Shown in pieces: positions 11,013 through 23,380 of a DNA stretch of 64,000 nucleotides. The notes under the pieces were generated by a model. It was not told the origin of the DNA, ran no database searches, and saw only the letters and a list, made by a program, of their open reading frames with translations. This DNA is from Gammaproteobacteria bacterium (lineage in GTDB: Bacteria > Pseudomonadota > Gammaproteobacteria > Eutrophobiales > Eutrophobiaceae), in assembly GCA_004297165.1 (NCBI GenBank), contig SCUJ01000001.1:124001-188000 (forward strand), written 5' to 3'. Position 1 is the first letter of the stretch, and the number at the start of each line of letters is the position of its first letter. The position numbers were made by a program, and so were the translations under genes.

Positions 11013-11015
11013 CCC

Positions 11016-12251
<1,236 letters not shown>

Positions 12252-12255
12252 TTGT

Positions 12256-14658
12256 TCAGGCTGGAAATACGATCGCCGCGACCTCGGTATAGCGTTTCAC
12301 GAAATGCGTCTTGAGCCCCTTGCGCAGGTACGCGGGTAGTTCCTCATAATCCCGCCGGTTGTCTTCCGGCAGGATCAGTTCGACAATCCCCTCACGCCGC
12401 GCCGCGACGAGCTTCTCCCGGATCCCGCCCACGGGATAAACCCGCCCGGTGAGGGTCAGTTCCCCCGTCATGGCCAGCGGCCGGTTCAGCCGGCGTCCGC
12501 GCGCGAGCGAGAGCAGGGCGGTCGCCATGGTGATCCCGGCGCTTGGACCATCCTTGGGGGTCGCGCCTTCCGGGACATGCAGATGGATCATCTTGCCGTC
12601 GAAAAACTTCACATCCGCCCCGTAGTGGCCGAGGTTGGCCGCGATGTAGCTGTAGGCGATCTCGGCGGATTCCTGCATCACCTGGCCAAGTTTGCCGGTG
12701 AAGCGGAAGCCGCGGCTGTTGTTGTGCACCGTGCTGGCCTCGACCGGCAGCGTCACGCCGCCGAGGCTCGTCCAGGCGAGCCCGGTGACGACGCCGACGC
12801 CCATCATCGGCTTCTGACGGCGAAAGGCTGGCAGACCGAGGTAATCGTTGAGGTCCCGTACGCCGATGGCGATCCGGCGCTTGCCTCCCAGCAGCCTGAC
12901 GATGGCCTTGCGGATGATCCGGTTGAACTGCTTCTCCAGGTTGCGCACGCCCGCCTCGCGGGCATAGCCATCGATGATCTGGCGGATCGCGGAATCCGTG
13001 ATGCGCAACTGCTCGGGTTTGACGCCCGCGCGCTCCAGTTGCCGCGGCCACAGGTGACGGCGGGCGATCAGTTCTTTTTCTTCCGTGATATAGCCCGGCA
13101 GGCGGATGTTCTCCATGCGATCGAGCAAGGGCGCGGGGATGGTGTCGAGCTGGTTTGCGGTGCAGACGAAGAGCACCCGTGAGAGATCGAAGCGCACGTC
13201 CAGATAGTGATCCTGAAAATTGGAATTCTGCTCGGGGTCGAGGACCTCCAGCAGGGCCGACGCCGGATCGCCGTGATAGGAGGCCCCGATCTTGTCGATC
13301 TCATCCAGCATGATCACCGGATTGGAAGTGCCGGCGTCACGGATCGCCTGGATGAACTTCCCAGGAAGGGCACCGATGTAGGTGCGGCGGTGGCCCTTGA
13401 TCTCGGCCTCGTCGCGCATTCCCCCCAGGCTGAAACGGTAGAACTGCCGGCCCAGGGCGTCGGCGATGGAGCGGCCGATCGAAGTCTTGCCGACCCCGGG
13501 CGGACCGACCAGAAGCAGGATGGCGCCCGAGATCTCCTTTTTCTGCACGCCGATGGCGAGGAACTCGATGATGCGGGTCTTGATGTCGTCGAGCCCGGCA
13601 TGATCGCGATCCAGGATCTCGCGCGCCCGCTTCAGATCGAGGATGTCTTGCGAATACTTGCCCCAGGGCAGGGCGGTGATCGCGTCCAGATAATTGCGCG
13701 TGACCGAATATTCCGGCGAGCCCAGTTCGAGGAAGGAGAATTTCTGCATCTCCTCGTCGATGCGTTTCTTCACCGGTTCGGGCAGCACCAGCGTCTTCAT
13801 GCGTTCCTGGAACTGCTCCACCTCGACTGTCTTGTCATCCTTGGAGATCCCCAGTTCCTTCTGGATGGCCTTCAACTGTTCGCGCAGGAAGAATTCCTTC
13901 TGGCGGTCGCTCATCTGCTCCTCGACCTTCTGCCGGATCTGCGCCTGCATGCCCGCGAGCTCGATCTCCTTGCGCAGGAGGAGCAGGGTTTTTTCCATGC
14001 GCGTGAGAAGCGGGAGGGTTTCCAGGATCTCCTGCAACTGGAAGCCGTTGGCGCTGGTCAGCAGCGCAGCGAAATCGGTGAGCGGCGAGGCGTCCTCCGG
14101 ATTGAAGCGATCCAGAAAGTAGCGCAGTTGTTCCTTGTATATGGGATTGAGCGGCAGGAGTTCCTTGATGGTGTTGATGATGGCGTGGCCATAGGCCTTG
14201 ACCTTGTCCGCGGGCTCTTCCGGCGGCGCCGGGTATTCCACCTGCGCCAGGAATGGCGGCTGTTCCGAGATCCAGCGGACGATGCGAAAGCGGCGGATGC
14301 CTTCGGCGATGAATTGCACGCGTCCTTCCGTGCGCTGGGGATGATGCACCCGAACCACGGTGCCGACCATGGTGATGTCCTTCGGAGCGGGCGTGGTCTC
14401 GGTTCCGGCGCTTGACCAGCATAACCCCAGAACGTGTTGCGGCGAGCGCCCGACCCGTTCGATCGTCTCGAGCCAGTGTGCCTCGCTGACCATCAGCGGC
14501 AGGGTCTGGGCCGGAAAGAACGGACGCTCGCCCAAAGGCAGCAGATTCAGCTTGTCCGGGAGGATGTCATCCTGGCGCGCCGGGACCTGGATTTCCGCCG
14601 TTGCTCCGGAACCCCCCTGTGCTTCTTGCTTTTCGGTTCCCTGGTGTTCCTCGTTCAT
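12256..14658 (-). CDS. lon: ATP-dependent endopeptidase Lon
   Basis: A cytoplasmic AAA+ serine protease for misfolded and regulatory proteins. It has 800 residues with the full LonA order: N-terminal LON substrate-binding domain ([11 protein letters not shown]), coiled middle region, AAA+ module with Walker A G-P-P-G-V-G-K-T (385-392) and Walker B L-D-E-I-D-K (451-456), and a protease domain with Ser706 in P-K-D-G-P-S-A-G and Lys749 in G-G-I-R-E-K-L forming the dyad. The N-terminal ~30 residues are acidic and low-complexity. A heat-shock-like promoter is visible upstream. It is a second-type Lon rather than a close copy of the E. coli protein, judging from its N-terminal domain, but the function is secure. 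Confidence 0.94.
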   Translation of the reverse strand: MNEEHQGTEKQEAQGGSGATAEIQVPARQDDILPDKLNLLPLGERPFFPAQTLPLMVSEAHWLETIERVGRSPQHVLGLCWSSAGTETTPAPKDITMVGTVVRVHHPQRTEGRVQFIAEGIRRFRIVRWISEQPPFLAQVEYPAPPEEPADKVKAYGHAIINTIKELLPLNPIYKEQLRYFLDRFNPEDASPLTDFAALLTSANGFQLQEILETLPLLTRMEKTLLLLRKEIELAGMQAQIRQKVEEQMSDRQKEFFLREQLKAIQKELGISKDDKTVEVEQFQERMKTLVLPEPVKKRIDEEMQKFSFLELGSPEYSVTRNYLDAITALPWGKYSQDILDLKRAREILDRDHAGLDDIKTRIIEFLAIGVQKKEISGAILLLVGPPGVGKTSIGRSIADALGRQFYRFSLGGMRDEAEIKGHRRTYIGALPGKFIQAIRDAGTSNPVIMLDEIDKIGASYHGDPASALLEVLDPEQNSNFQDHYLDVRFDLSRVLFVCTANQLDTIPAPLLDRMENIRLPGYITEEKELIARRHLWPRQLERAGVKPEQLRITDSAIRQIIDGYAREAGVRNLEKQFNRIIRKAIVRLLGGKRRIAIGVRDLNDYLGLPAFRRQKPMMGVGVVTGLAWTSLGGVTLPVEASTVHNNSRGFRFTGKLGQVMQESAEIAYSYIAANLGHYGADVKFFDGKMIHLHVPEGATPKDGPSAGITMATALLSLARGRRLNRPLAMTGELTLTGRVYPVGGIREKLVAARREGIVELILPEDNRRDYEELPAYLRKGLKTHFVKRYTEVAAIVFPA

Positions 14659-14688
14659 GTGAGCGCCTCTGCGATGACGGTGGCTTAT

Positions 14689-14717
14689 ATGTATGGCAAT
14701 TGCGGCAAACTTTCAAG
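14689..14717 (-). promoter_or_regulatory. Candidate heat-shock (sigma-32-like) promoter of lon
   Basis: On the minus strand CTTGAAA (14717-14711) is followed, after 14 bases, by CCATACAT (14696-14689), close to the sigma-32 pattern CTTGAAA / CCCCATNT. The lon start is ~30 bp downstream. The same DNA could also be read as a sigma-70 site, TTGAAA-17-TACATA. Confidence 0.45.
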
Positions 14718-14805
14718 CCGCCAATGAAATTACACGCCGTTCTTATAATTAAGCCCTCGCCGCTTTTCGGGTACAATCGGGCGAAAAATCCGGAAAGGAG
14801 CGACC

Positions 14806-16743
<1,938 letters not shown>

Positions 16744-16757
16744 GGATTAAATAAAGC

Positions 16758-16794
16758 AAAAAAAAACGGGCGATGCGTTGCGCATCGCCCGTTT
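16758..16794 (-). terminator. Bidirectional hairpin, strong terminator on the minus strand
   Basis: A perfect 14-bp stem AAACGGGCGATGCG (16764-16777) / CGCATCGCCCGTTT (16781-16794) with a TTG loop. On the minus strand it is followed by nine T (A-run 16758-16766), a textbook intrinsic terminator for the 16808-17680 gene. On the plus strand it has only a short T-stretch and may also stop acs transcripts. Confidence 0.85.
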
Positions 16795-16807
16795 GCCACT
16801 CGCTGAA

Positions 16808-17680
16808 TTACGGATTTCCTTGCGGCGCCGGGGCGTTCGGCGGGCGGATCATCGAACCGTCATCCGCCGCCTGCGGCGAGGGTTGCGCCGGATTCAGGTT
16901 CACGCTGAGCGTATGGATATGACGGTACTTGCCGTCGATCAGCCGGAAGGTGTGCGAATCCGGCATGCCGGTGTTGTTGCCGAAGCGGCAAAACACATTG
17001 ACCACGCCCTGTTCCTCATCGACGACGAAACTGCGGTTGACGATGTGGAGCACGCCCGCCGGGACGCCGATGTTGCAGGAGGCATCCGGCTTGTTGTCGC
17101 GGTTGGTGTAGGCGCCGCCTTCGAGACGGGCGCAGGGGATGCCCCAGGGCGCATCGATCAGTTTGTCGGCGAAGAGGTCCAGATAACGGTTCGCCGCATC
17201 GATCAGAAACTGGGCGGAAGCACGCGCCTCAGGCGCGGGCGCGGTCCAGTCCTCTGCCTTGGAGTATTTCAGATAGGCGTTGGCGTTGAACAACCAGTCC
17301 CCCTTGTCCGTGACAAGGCTGTCGATCGCGGTGATCTTGCCGTCCTTCACCGAGAGCCGCGTCCCCAACACATAAGGATGATCGCCTTCGGTCACGATCA
17401 CCTCGGAGAAGGTCTTGCAGCGGGCGGCATCCAGGATGCTGCGGGAAAAGGCGATCGGCAGCGCCGTGTTCCACAGCCCTTTGTCCTTCGCGACATCCGC
17501 CATGTTCTCGAGGAATTTGGCGTCATCGGCCAGCGCCATCTTGCCGATGTCGCCCGATCCCTGCGCCGCGAGATAGCTGTCCACGGCGGCCTGCAAATCG
17601 GCGCGCTCGCAGGTAGTCTGGGCCTGAATGCCGCTGGCGGTAAAAACGAGCAGGCAGACGATGGTTGTTTTTCTGATCAT
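16808..17680 (-). CDS. Exported protein with NTF2/SnoaL-like region, function unknown
   Basis: A 290-residue protein with a signal peptide (I-V-C-L-L-V-F-T-A-S-G-I-Q-A-Q) and a mature part beginning near C-E-R-A-D-L-Q-A-A-V-D-S-Y-L-A-A-Q. The pattern of a helix followed by A-D-D-A-K-F-L-E-N resembles the cone-shaped NTF2/SnoaL fold, and a second similar stretch (A-A-N-R-Y-L-D-L-F-A-D-K-L-I) suggests two such domains. The C-terminal ~25 residues are Pro/Gln/Ala rich. No catalytic residue set is recognised. It lies between acs and an alpha/beta hydrolase on its own transcript with a clear terminator. The periplasmic location is secure, the function is not. Confidence 0.7.
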   Translation of the reverse strand: MIRKTTIVCLLVFTASGIQAQTTCERADLQAAVDSYLAAQGSGDIGKMALADDAKFLENMADVAKDKGLWNTALPIAFSRSILDAARCKTFSEVIVTEGDHPYVLGTRLSVKDGKITAIDSLVTDKGDWLFNANAYLKYSKAEDWTAPAPEARASAQFLIDAANRYLDLFADKLIDAPWGIPCARLEGGAYTNRDNKPDASCNIGVPAGVLHIVNRSFVVDEEQGVVNVFCRFGNNTGMPDSHTFRLIDGKYRHIHTLSVNLNPAQPSPQAADDGSMIRPPNAPAPQGNP

Positions 17681-17738
17681 GGTTCCCCCCTTCCGGTGAA
17701 TATGAGGTTCGTACTATAGCCGAAATCGAAAGCGGCGG

Positions 17739-18578
17739 TTACGCCGGCATGTTCCGGACCAGCCAGTCCCGCAGGTGACGGGCATAGGCCTCAGCCGCCC
17801 CGCCCGGCGTCAGGTAATGACTGGCGCCTTTCACCCAGACCAGATCGCGGCGCGGCGCGGCGGTGAGACTGTCGTAAATCGTTTGCGCATTCGGCGGCAG
17901 CGAGAGTTCGTCCTGATCGCCGTGCAACACCAGCGCCGGCACGCGGATCCGCGACCCGTAACGGATCGAGCTTGGGGCCCCGTCTTTCGGTGCGCCGAAA
18001 AATCCCAGCATCGCCTTCGCCGTTACCATGAAATGTCTCCCGTCAGGAAACCAGTTCTCGAAGGCCAGCGGTTCGAGGCCCTGGCCCTCTACGACGAGCT
18101 GCCGGGCGCGTTGCAGGGTGTCATCGAGGCGCTGCCTGTCCGCCGCGGTGCTGCGGATCTGGAACTCCTGATAAGGGGAGGGGATCGAGGCGACGAAGGC
18201 CACCGCCTGGATTGCCGGGTCTTCTCTTTCCCCCACATATTGCGCCATGCGCGGGCCGCCGAGGCTGACGCCAACGAGGGCGATTCGCGAAAATCCTGCG
18301 GATTCGGCATACGCCACGAAACCGGCGATGTCCTTCACCGCGTCCGTGTATTCGGCATAGGGATAATTGTAGGCGGCGCGCATGTTGGCCACGAGAAACG
18401 CATAACCCGCCGCGGTCAGCGCCTGCGCCATCGGGTAATAATCATGCGATGCCACCATGGCGGCGCCGGTGGTCCCACCGGGCACGAGGATGACGATGGA
18501 ACTGCCGGCGGACGCCGGTATCCAGAGCATCCCGTTCAGGGCGATTTTGTCTTCTGTGTCTACGCGGATCAGATCCAT
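17739..18578 (-). CDS. Alpha/beta hydrolase (esterase/lipase-like)
   Basis: A 279-residue hydrolase without a signal peptide, so probably cytoplasmic. The nucleophile elbow is G-V-S-L-G-G with Ser105, the oxyanion-side motif V-P-G-G-T-T-G lies at 33-39, the acid is Asp221 or Asp223 in L-H-G-D-Q-D-E, and His254 in G-A-S-H-Y-L completes the triad. The pattern resembles dienelactone-hydrolase or serine aminopeptidase-like members. The substrate is unknown. It starts with ATG-GAT-CTG at 18578 and stands alone between the exported NTF2-like gene and the restriction island. Confidence 0.8.
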   Translation of the reverse strand: MDLIRVDTEDKIALNGMLWIPASAGSSIVILVPGGTTGAAMVASHDYYPMAQALTAAGYAFLVANMRAAYNYPYAEYTDAVKDIAGFVAYAESAGFSRIALVGVSLGGPRMAQYVGEREDPAIQAVAFVASIPSPYQEFQIRSTAADRQRLDDTLQRARQLVVEGQGLEPLAFENWFPDGRHFMVTAKAMLGFFGAPKDGAPSSIRYGSRIRVPALVLHGDQDELSLPPNAQTIYDSLTAAPRRDLVWVKGASHYLTPGGAAEAYARHLRDWLVRNMPA

Positions 18579-18636
18579 AATGTTTCGACCTTATTGAGTA
18601 TTTGAAAATGTATTGATGACCGCAGCGCCCAGCGCT

Positions 18637-18951
18637 TTATGGATGTGACGATGTGGGTAACTTGCGCTCCAGGTGTTCATAATCTCCCAAATGTGCTCGC
18701 ATAAGGCTTTTCCAGAGCTTGCCGTGATTCGGCACGAAAAAATGGAGCAGTTCATGGACGATTACATAGTCGCCGACTTCGCGGTCCAGGGATAACAGCT
18801 CGGAATTGAAATTAAGATTACCAGTCGATGAGCAGGAAGCCCATTTGTTCCGCATCGGCCGTACGGCCAGCGAACAAACTTCGACGTCGAGTTTCTCCGC
18901 CCACTTCAGAACCCGGTGTTTGAACTCCTTTTTATCTCGCCATTTCTTCAT
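18637..18951 (-). CDS. Small YgjP-like (M48/DUF45) metallopeptidase domain protein
   Basis: A 104-residue protein consisting essentially of the catalytic part of the YgjP/DUF45 zinc metallopeptidases. The sequence R-N-K-W-A-S-C-S-S-T-G-N-L-N-F-N leads into V-H-E-L-L-H-F-F-V-P-N-H-G-K-L-W, containing the H-E-x-x-H zinc motif and a downstream histidine as third ligand. Full-length family members are more than twice as long. This one lacks the N-terminal half, yet the frame is intact and starts with ATG overlapping the hsdR stop by 4 nt, so it is a natural short form rather than a fragment. Genes of this kind often follow hsdR. Its role in restriction is unknown, and processing or turnover of the complex is only a guess. 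Confidence 0.75.
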   Translation of the reverse strand: MKKWRDKKEFKHRVLKWAEKLDVEVCSLAVRPMRNKWASCSSTGNLNFNSELLSLDREVGDYVIVHELLHFFVPNHGKLWKSLMRAHLGDYEHLERKLPTSSHP

Positions 18952-21941
18952 GGCGACGATTCGTTTTTCCGGAGAACCATAAAAATACTATCGACGATTT
19001 CTGCCACCCTGTTCAGATCGTCGACCCCGGCATAGACTGCATACGTCACTTTTCTGCGTAGCTCCCGCAACTCTTTCTCGCTATTGCGCCAGTTCGGAAA
19101 TTCCGCGAATGCCGCCCGTGCCTTTTTACTGATCTCAGCCGGTTTGGCGATTCCCTCATCCTGCAGTTTACACAGCAGAAAATAGGTCAGGTCATCCAGA
19201 CCCAGAGCCGCTTGTTCTTTCTTTCGTTGTTCGTTTTTCTCGACCGCCTTTAAAAGTTCGGCCAGCGCATCCGCCGTGGTGGTCTGGCGATCTTCAAAGT
19301 TCTCCTGGACGGCCTTGGCGCGCACCGCCATGTCGATAAGGAAGGGGTCGTCGCTGTTGTCCTCAGCGGATTGTTGAATCGCCTTGACCAGATTGATGAT
19401 CTTGGTTGCCTTTCCTTCGGCCCGTTGCTTGATCGTTTCGATGCTGGCTTCATTCAGTTCCATGTAGTCAGTCGGCGGTTGCTCAATCCTGGAGCCGATG
19501 TATTGTTGAACCAATTCATTGGTTTTTTTCTGGAAGGCCCTGTCCACATATACTCTCCTGGTGTAAGCATTGCGTACAACGGTATAGATCGAAGAGAGCG
19601 TCGTGTAAGAGTCGATAAACGGCCGCAGGAAGGCATCCGGCGAGATGATCTCGTAGAGAATCTCGATTTCCTTGTATTCCTTGAAAAATTCCTTGCGCCG
19701 TTCTTTATCGCGAAAGTGTTCGATCAGGTTATCCACGTCCTTGTCATCGAACTTGCGTGTCACTAGCGCCAGATAAGCGGGCGCCTTCGACTCCATCTTG
19801 GCCTTGAACAACTGCTTGAGCAGGCCTAGGTCTTTGACAATGGCGTTGATCTCGTCGCTGTCAAAGGCCAGGGCTTTTTCCAGCTTGTCGAATATACCGA
19901 CAAAATCAAGTATGAAACCATGCGGTTTTACCATTTCCGCCGCTTCATTCTCATAGGGTCGGTTTACCCGCGCGATCGCCTGCAGTAGGGTATGATCGCG
20001 CATCGGTTTATCGAGGTACATCGCGTAGAGGATCGGCGCATCGAAACCGGTGAGCAGCTTTTCCGTAACGATCAGAATCTTCGGCCACTCCCCGACCCTG
20101 GTGAAGTTCTTGCGGATTTGCTTCTCTTGCTTGCCGTCGAGATGCCACTTTTTCAGGTGCTTTGGGTCGTTGTTGTTGCCGGTGAAGACAATCTCGGAGT
20201 ATTCCGGTGGCAGAATCTTGTCGAGCGCCTCCTTGTAGAAGGCGCAGGCCTCGCGATCCACGGCCACCAGAAACGCCTTGTAACCGAGCGGCTCGATGTT
20301 CTGGCGGAAATGGTCAGCCACGAACTGCGCCACTTTCGGGATACGGTCCTTGCCCTTGAGGAAGTTCTTCAGGTTCACCGCCCGTTCGAGAATCTTGTTC
20401 AGTTCCTCGATATCGGCGATACCCTCGGTCTCGGACAGTGCCAGGAATTCCTTTTCCATGATCTCGTGCGGCACCAGCATCTCGTTCGGAGCGAGGTTGT
20501 AATAGAGCGGCAGGGTGGTGCCGTCCTCAATGCTCTCGCTGATGGAATACTTGTGCAGGTAGCCCCGGTCGTCTTCACAACCGAAGGTCTTGAATGTACC
20601 CCGGCCGTAGGCAGTCTTGTCCACCGGTGTGCCGGTAAAACCGACATAGCTCGCGTTCGGCAAGCCAGCCATCAGATAGTTGCCGAGGTCGCCGCCGGTG
20701 GTGCGGTGCGCCTCGTCGATAAACACGAAAATGTTCTTGCGCGTATTGAGATTTGCCGGCATGTCGCGAAACTTGTGGATCATAGTCACGACGATGCCGC
20801 GGTAGTCCTGGCCCTTCCCGTCCAGCAGCTTGTTGAGCGCGTCAATGCTGCCGGCATGCGCCACGTTGCCCAGTCCCACCGCTGCAAGATTCTTCAACAT
20901 CTGGTCTTCCAGTTCGTTGCGATCGATCATCAGCAGAATGGTCGGCTTCTGTGCCTCGCTGGCCTTGAACAGCAACTCGGCGGCTTTGATCATGGTGTAC
21001 GTCTTGCCGCTGCCCTGGGTATGCCAGACGAGACCGCGCGAGCGTTTCGGGTCAAGGGCGCGCGCCACCACCCTATCCACCGCCTCGGTCTGGTGCTGGC
21101 GCAGGATGATCTTCTGGAGTTCCTCCTCCTTTTCGGCGAACAGGATGAAGTCTTTCAGCATGCGTAGCACTTGCGGCACGGCGCAGAAGCTTTTTACTTT
21201 TGCCTCAAGATTGCCGATTTCGCTGCTTTTCCATTGGAAGATATTCCGCCTTACCGTATTCCAGGTCACGCCGTAGGCGAAACCGATGGCTTCAGTGGCG
21301 GTGAAAAGCATCTCCGGCACCATCACCTCCGGCGTTTCGTCGTGGTAACGGCGAATCTGGTCCACTCCGAGCGCTATGGCTTCGTCCCTGGTGGCGTTCT
21401 TGCACTCGATCGCCAGCATCGGGATGCCGTTGATGAGAAACACCACATCCTCACGCGTGCCGTAGTGACCGTTGTGGACATAGAACTCCTCCGTCACCTC
21501 GTAGACATTTCGCCATTGAGCGGGAGGTCGGGCCAGGTCGCCGTAATCAATAAGCTGAAGGTCCAGCTCGCGATTTTCCTCAGTGCAGAAGAATTTTCCC
21601 AGGTTGCGGAGGTAGCTGAGAAATTCACGATTGCTGGTAATGTCGGCATTCAACCGCTGGAACTCGCCCACCATGGCGCCCTCGGCCTCTTTGTATTTCG
21701 GATTGAAGGCGCACACCTGGGCATGCAGCAAATCACCAAAATAGAGCGATGCCCTACGCGCCTCATCCGCGTTTTCCCTTTCCAAATTCTTCAATCCCTC
21801 TCCCTCTGGGAGAGGGATAGGGTGAGGGGGAAATCCCCGCCGCTTCTCGGCTTCTGCCCGTGACACTAACCGCCAGCCAATCTCCTGCACATACTTCAGG
21901 ATGCGGGACTGGACAGTTTTGTGTTCGCCGGGTCTTGGCAT
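18948..21941 (-). CDS. hsdR: Type I restriction enzyme, R subunit
   Basis: The translocase/endonuclease subunit that cleaves DNA unmodified by HsdMS. The 997-residue protein shows the nuclease core with Asp165 and E-C-K (179-181) in M-L-A-I-E-C-K-N, the helicase motifs W-H-T-Q-G-S-G-K-T (306-314) and F-I-D-E-A-H-R-T (408-414), S/T-G-F-D-A-P and Q-A-I-A-R-V-N-R-P. The ATG at 21941 (overlapping the fic stop as TGATG) is preferred over the ATG at 21950 because GGAGG lies 10 bases from the former but one base from the latter. Residues ~36-51 (P-H-P-I-P-L-P-E-G-E-G) are encoded by a palindromic intergenic-type repeat inserted in frame between the N-terminal helix and S-L-Y-F-G-D-L-L-H-A-Q. Confidence 0.94.
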   Translation of the reverse strand: MPRPGEHKTVQSRILKYVQEIGWRLVSRAEAEKRRGFPPHPIPLPEGEGLKNLERENADEARRASLYFGDLLHAQVCAFNPKYKEAEGAMVGEFQRLNADITSNREFLSYLRNLGKFFCTEENRELDLQLIDYGDLARPPAQWRNVYEVTEEFYVHNGHYGTREDVVFLINGIPMLAIECKNATRDEAIALGVDQIRRYHDETPEVMVPEMLFTATEAIGFAYGVTWNTVRRNIFQWKSSEIGNLEAKVKSFCAVPQVLRMLKDFILFAEKEEELQKIILRQHQTEAVDRVVARALDPKRSRGLVWHTQGSGKTYTMIKAAELLFKASEAQKPTILLMIDRNELEDQMLKNLAAVGLGNVAHAGSIDALNKLLDGKGQDYRGIVVTMIHKFRDMPANLNTRKNIFVFIDEAHRTTGGDLGNYLMAGLPNASYVGFTGTPVDKTAYGRGTFKTFGCEDDRGYLHKYSISESIEDGTTLPLYYNLAPNEMLVPHEIMEKEFLALSETEGIADIEELNKILERAVNLKNFLKGKDRIPKVAQFVADHFRQNIEPLGYKAFLVAVDREACAFYKEALDKILPPEYSEIVFTGNNNDPKHLKKWHLDGKQEKQIRKNFTRVGEWPKILIVTEKLLTGFDAPILYAMYLDKPMRDHTLLQAIARVNRPYENEAAEMVKPHGFILDFVGIFDKLEKALAFDSDEINAIVKDLGLLKQLFKAKMESKAPAYLALVTRKFDDKDVDNLIEHFRDKERRKEFFKEYKEIEILYEIISPDAFLRPFIDSYTTLSSIYTVVRNAYTRRVYVDRAFQKKTNELVQQYIGSRIEQPPTDYMELNEASIETIKQRAEGKATKIINLVKAIQQSAEDNSDDPFLIDMAVRAKAVQENFEDRQTTTADALAELLKAVEKNEQRKKEQAALGLDDLTYFLLCKLQDEGIAKPAEISKKARAAFAEFPNWRNSEKELRELRRKVTYAVYAGVDDLNRVAEIVDSIFMVLRKNESSP
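21796..21830. repeat. Palindromic repeat inserted in frame within hsdR
   Basis: CCCTCTCCC (21796-21804), TCT, GGGAGAGGG (21808-21816), followed by ATAGGGTGAGGGG. This GC-skewed palindrome is of the kind scattered between genes in many proteobacteria. Here it lies inside an intact coding frame and contributes the peptide P-H-P-I-P-L-P-E-G-E-G. Confidence 0.75.
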
Positions 21942-23338
21942 CAGCGCCATACCTCCCGCCAGGTCTGATATTCAGATTGTCGCAACCGATACCGGGCGAT
22001 ATTACCCTCATGCAAACTCATAATCTCCGTTTCCACTACTTCGATTAAACGCACCTGATCTTCATGCGGGATGTTCTCCGAAGCCTGTTTCTTGATGAAA
22101 GCAGTAGCGGCCTTCCTGTCCATGCTGCCACGAACAACCTCCGCGATAGTCTCGGCCACTATAGTACGGTAACGCAAACGGAACGGGTCCGGTTCTCCCA
22201 AAGACTGGCGTACTGCCGAATAACGTGCACATGAACGTTCATAAGCCCAGACAAAAACATCGCGCAGCAATTCAATACGATTCAATTCATATACCCCGAG
22301 CATCCCATCAACATAAGCCCGTTCCGGGACATCCACAAATGACAACGGACACAGGTTATTACAAATGAGCGGAATATTTGCTGCAAGCCGTGAAACACGT
22401 TTGTTCACATCCTCGAAGGGTTGCAGATAAGGCAGATGTACCGTGACAAAGAAAGCCTGCTCAAATGGATCCCTAATCACCGTCGCGGTATCAAGAATCT
22501 GTTGAAAACATTCTTCTACAAGTTGTGGTACTTCCAGAGGATGATAGATCGTTCCGTCAATTCCTACTGGCCGAATACGCAAACGCCCACAGGCCTGCGG
22601 ATCAGCAAGCAGGTTATCCGACAACAAAGCATGCAAGTTGAGAATGGTGTAACGATTAAACCCAATTTCGGTAGCTTGCTCGACCAACAATTCAATCGCC
22701 GCCTTATGATTCAGGATCATTTGCGCTTCCTTTACATCCTTGCCTTCGGCATTTTCCCCCAGTTCAAGTAGACGTTCTGTTTCCAGCAACGAATAAGTGT
22801 TGCCTTCCAGTCGGCTGGAGTTCCAGGACAGATCGATCAGTAAACGATTATAAATCTGCCGGATGTAGGTTCCCGCTGGACGTTCAACCTCAGAGGAACG
22901 CCCCATCTCCAGTAATCGCTGCCGTGTTTCCTCCGGAAGATAGAACGTTTCGTTTGGCCGGTAGGCATCCAGAAACTCGCGCCGGTAACCAGCCGGCTGG
23001 CGATCCTGCACAGGCAAACGAATCGCTGTCTTGATTGTATTTCCTTCCGAAGAAACAGGAATATAAACTTCAAGTTTAACATTACTAATACGATGGTTAT
23101 GATGTGCGGAATCAACTTGTAGTGTAACTCCCGGCGATCGGTAGCGGGTTCCTTTCCCTGTACCACTGATTACGATTCTGCCTTGTTTCGCGAGCATGCT
23201 CAGACGGCGCTGAAGCATCCGGGGAGGAAGATCGAACTTGAGCCCATCACGAATAGCACCGACTTGTACGCCGTCTGGGTTATCCGCAATGATCGCAGCA
23301 ATGGCCTCAAGCTCTTGTATGGGGATTTTTTTAGGCAT
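21941..23338 (-). CDS. Fic-domain protein with N-terminal winged-helix, degenerate active-site motif
   Basis: A 465-residue protein. Residues ~1-65 look like a winged helix (I-Q-E-L-E-A-I-A-A-I-I, M-L-Q-R-R-L-S-M-L-A-K-Q-G-R-I-V). A Fic core follows, with an inhibitory-helix motif S-S-R-L-E-G-N (174-180) of the S/T-x-x-x-E-G/N type placed N-terminal to the core, as in class II Fic proteins. Where AMP-transferring Fic proteins have H-P-F-x-D-G-N-G-R-x-x-R this one has Q306-P-F-E-D-V-N-K-R-V-S-R317, lacking the catalytic His and both glycines. Canonical AMPylation is therefore unlikely. A regulatory role in the restriction locus is inferred from the DNA-binding domain, from a palindrome in its promoter, and from overlap with hsdR. 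Confidence 0.82.
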   Translation of the reverse strand: MPKKIPIQELEAIAAIIADNPDGVQVGAIRDGLKFDLPPRMLQRRLSMLAKQGRIVISGTGKGTRYRSPGVTLQVDSAHHNHRISNVKLEVYIPVSSEGNTIKTAIRLPVQDRQPAGYRREFLDAYRPNETFYLPEETRQRLLEMGRSSEVERPAGTYIRQIYNRLLIDLSWNSSRLEGNTYSLLETERLLELGENAEGKDVKEAQMILNHKAAIELLVEQATEIGFNRYTILNLHALLSDNLLADPQACGRLRIRPVGIDGTIYHPLEVPQLVEECFQQILDTATVIRDPFEQAFFVTVHLPYLQPFEDVNKRVSRLAANIPLICNNLCPLSFVDVPERAYVDGMLGVYELNRIELLRDVFVWAYERSCARYSAVRQSLGEPDPFRLRYRTIVAETIAEVVRGSMDRKAATAFIKKQASENIPHEDQVRLIEVVETEIMSLHEGNIARYRLRQSEYQTWREVWR

Positions 23339-23347
23339 GCGTTAAAT

Positions 23348-23380
23348 TATATGTCGCGAAAATGATTTATGCGACATATA
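23348..23380. promoter_or_regulatory. Candidate operator upstream of the Fic-like gene
   Basis: A perfect 10-bp inverted repeat, TATATGTCGC (23348-23357) and GCGACATATA (23371-23380), separated by 13 bp and starting 10 bp upstream of the fic start codon. Related half-sites recur just upstream: TTGTCGC at 23391-23397 and TTGTCGTGAAAA at 23411-23422. Since the product carries a winged helix, autoregulation is a reasonable inference. Confidence 0.55.

Noticed and set aside
21781-21850. Frameshift or disruption of hsdR by the palindromic repeat
   Set aside because: The frame continues without stop through the repeat and both flanks match HsdR, so it is an in-frame insertion and not a break.
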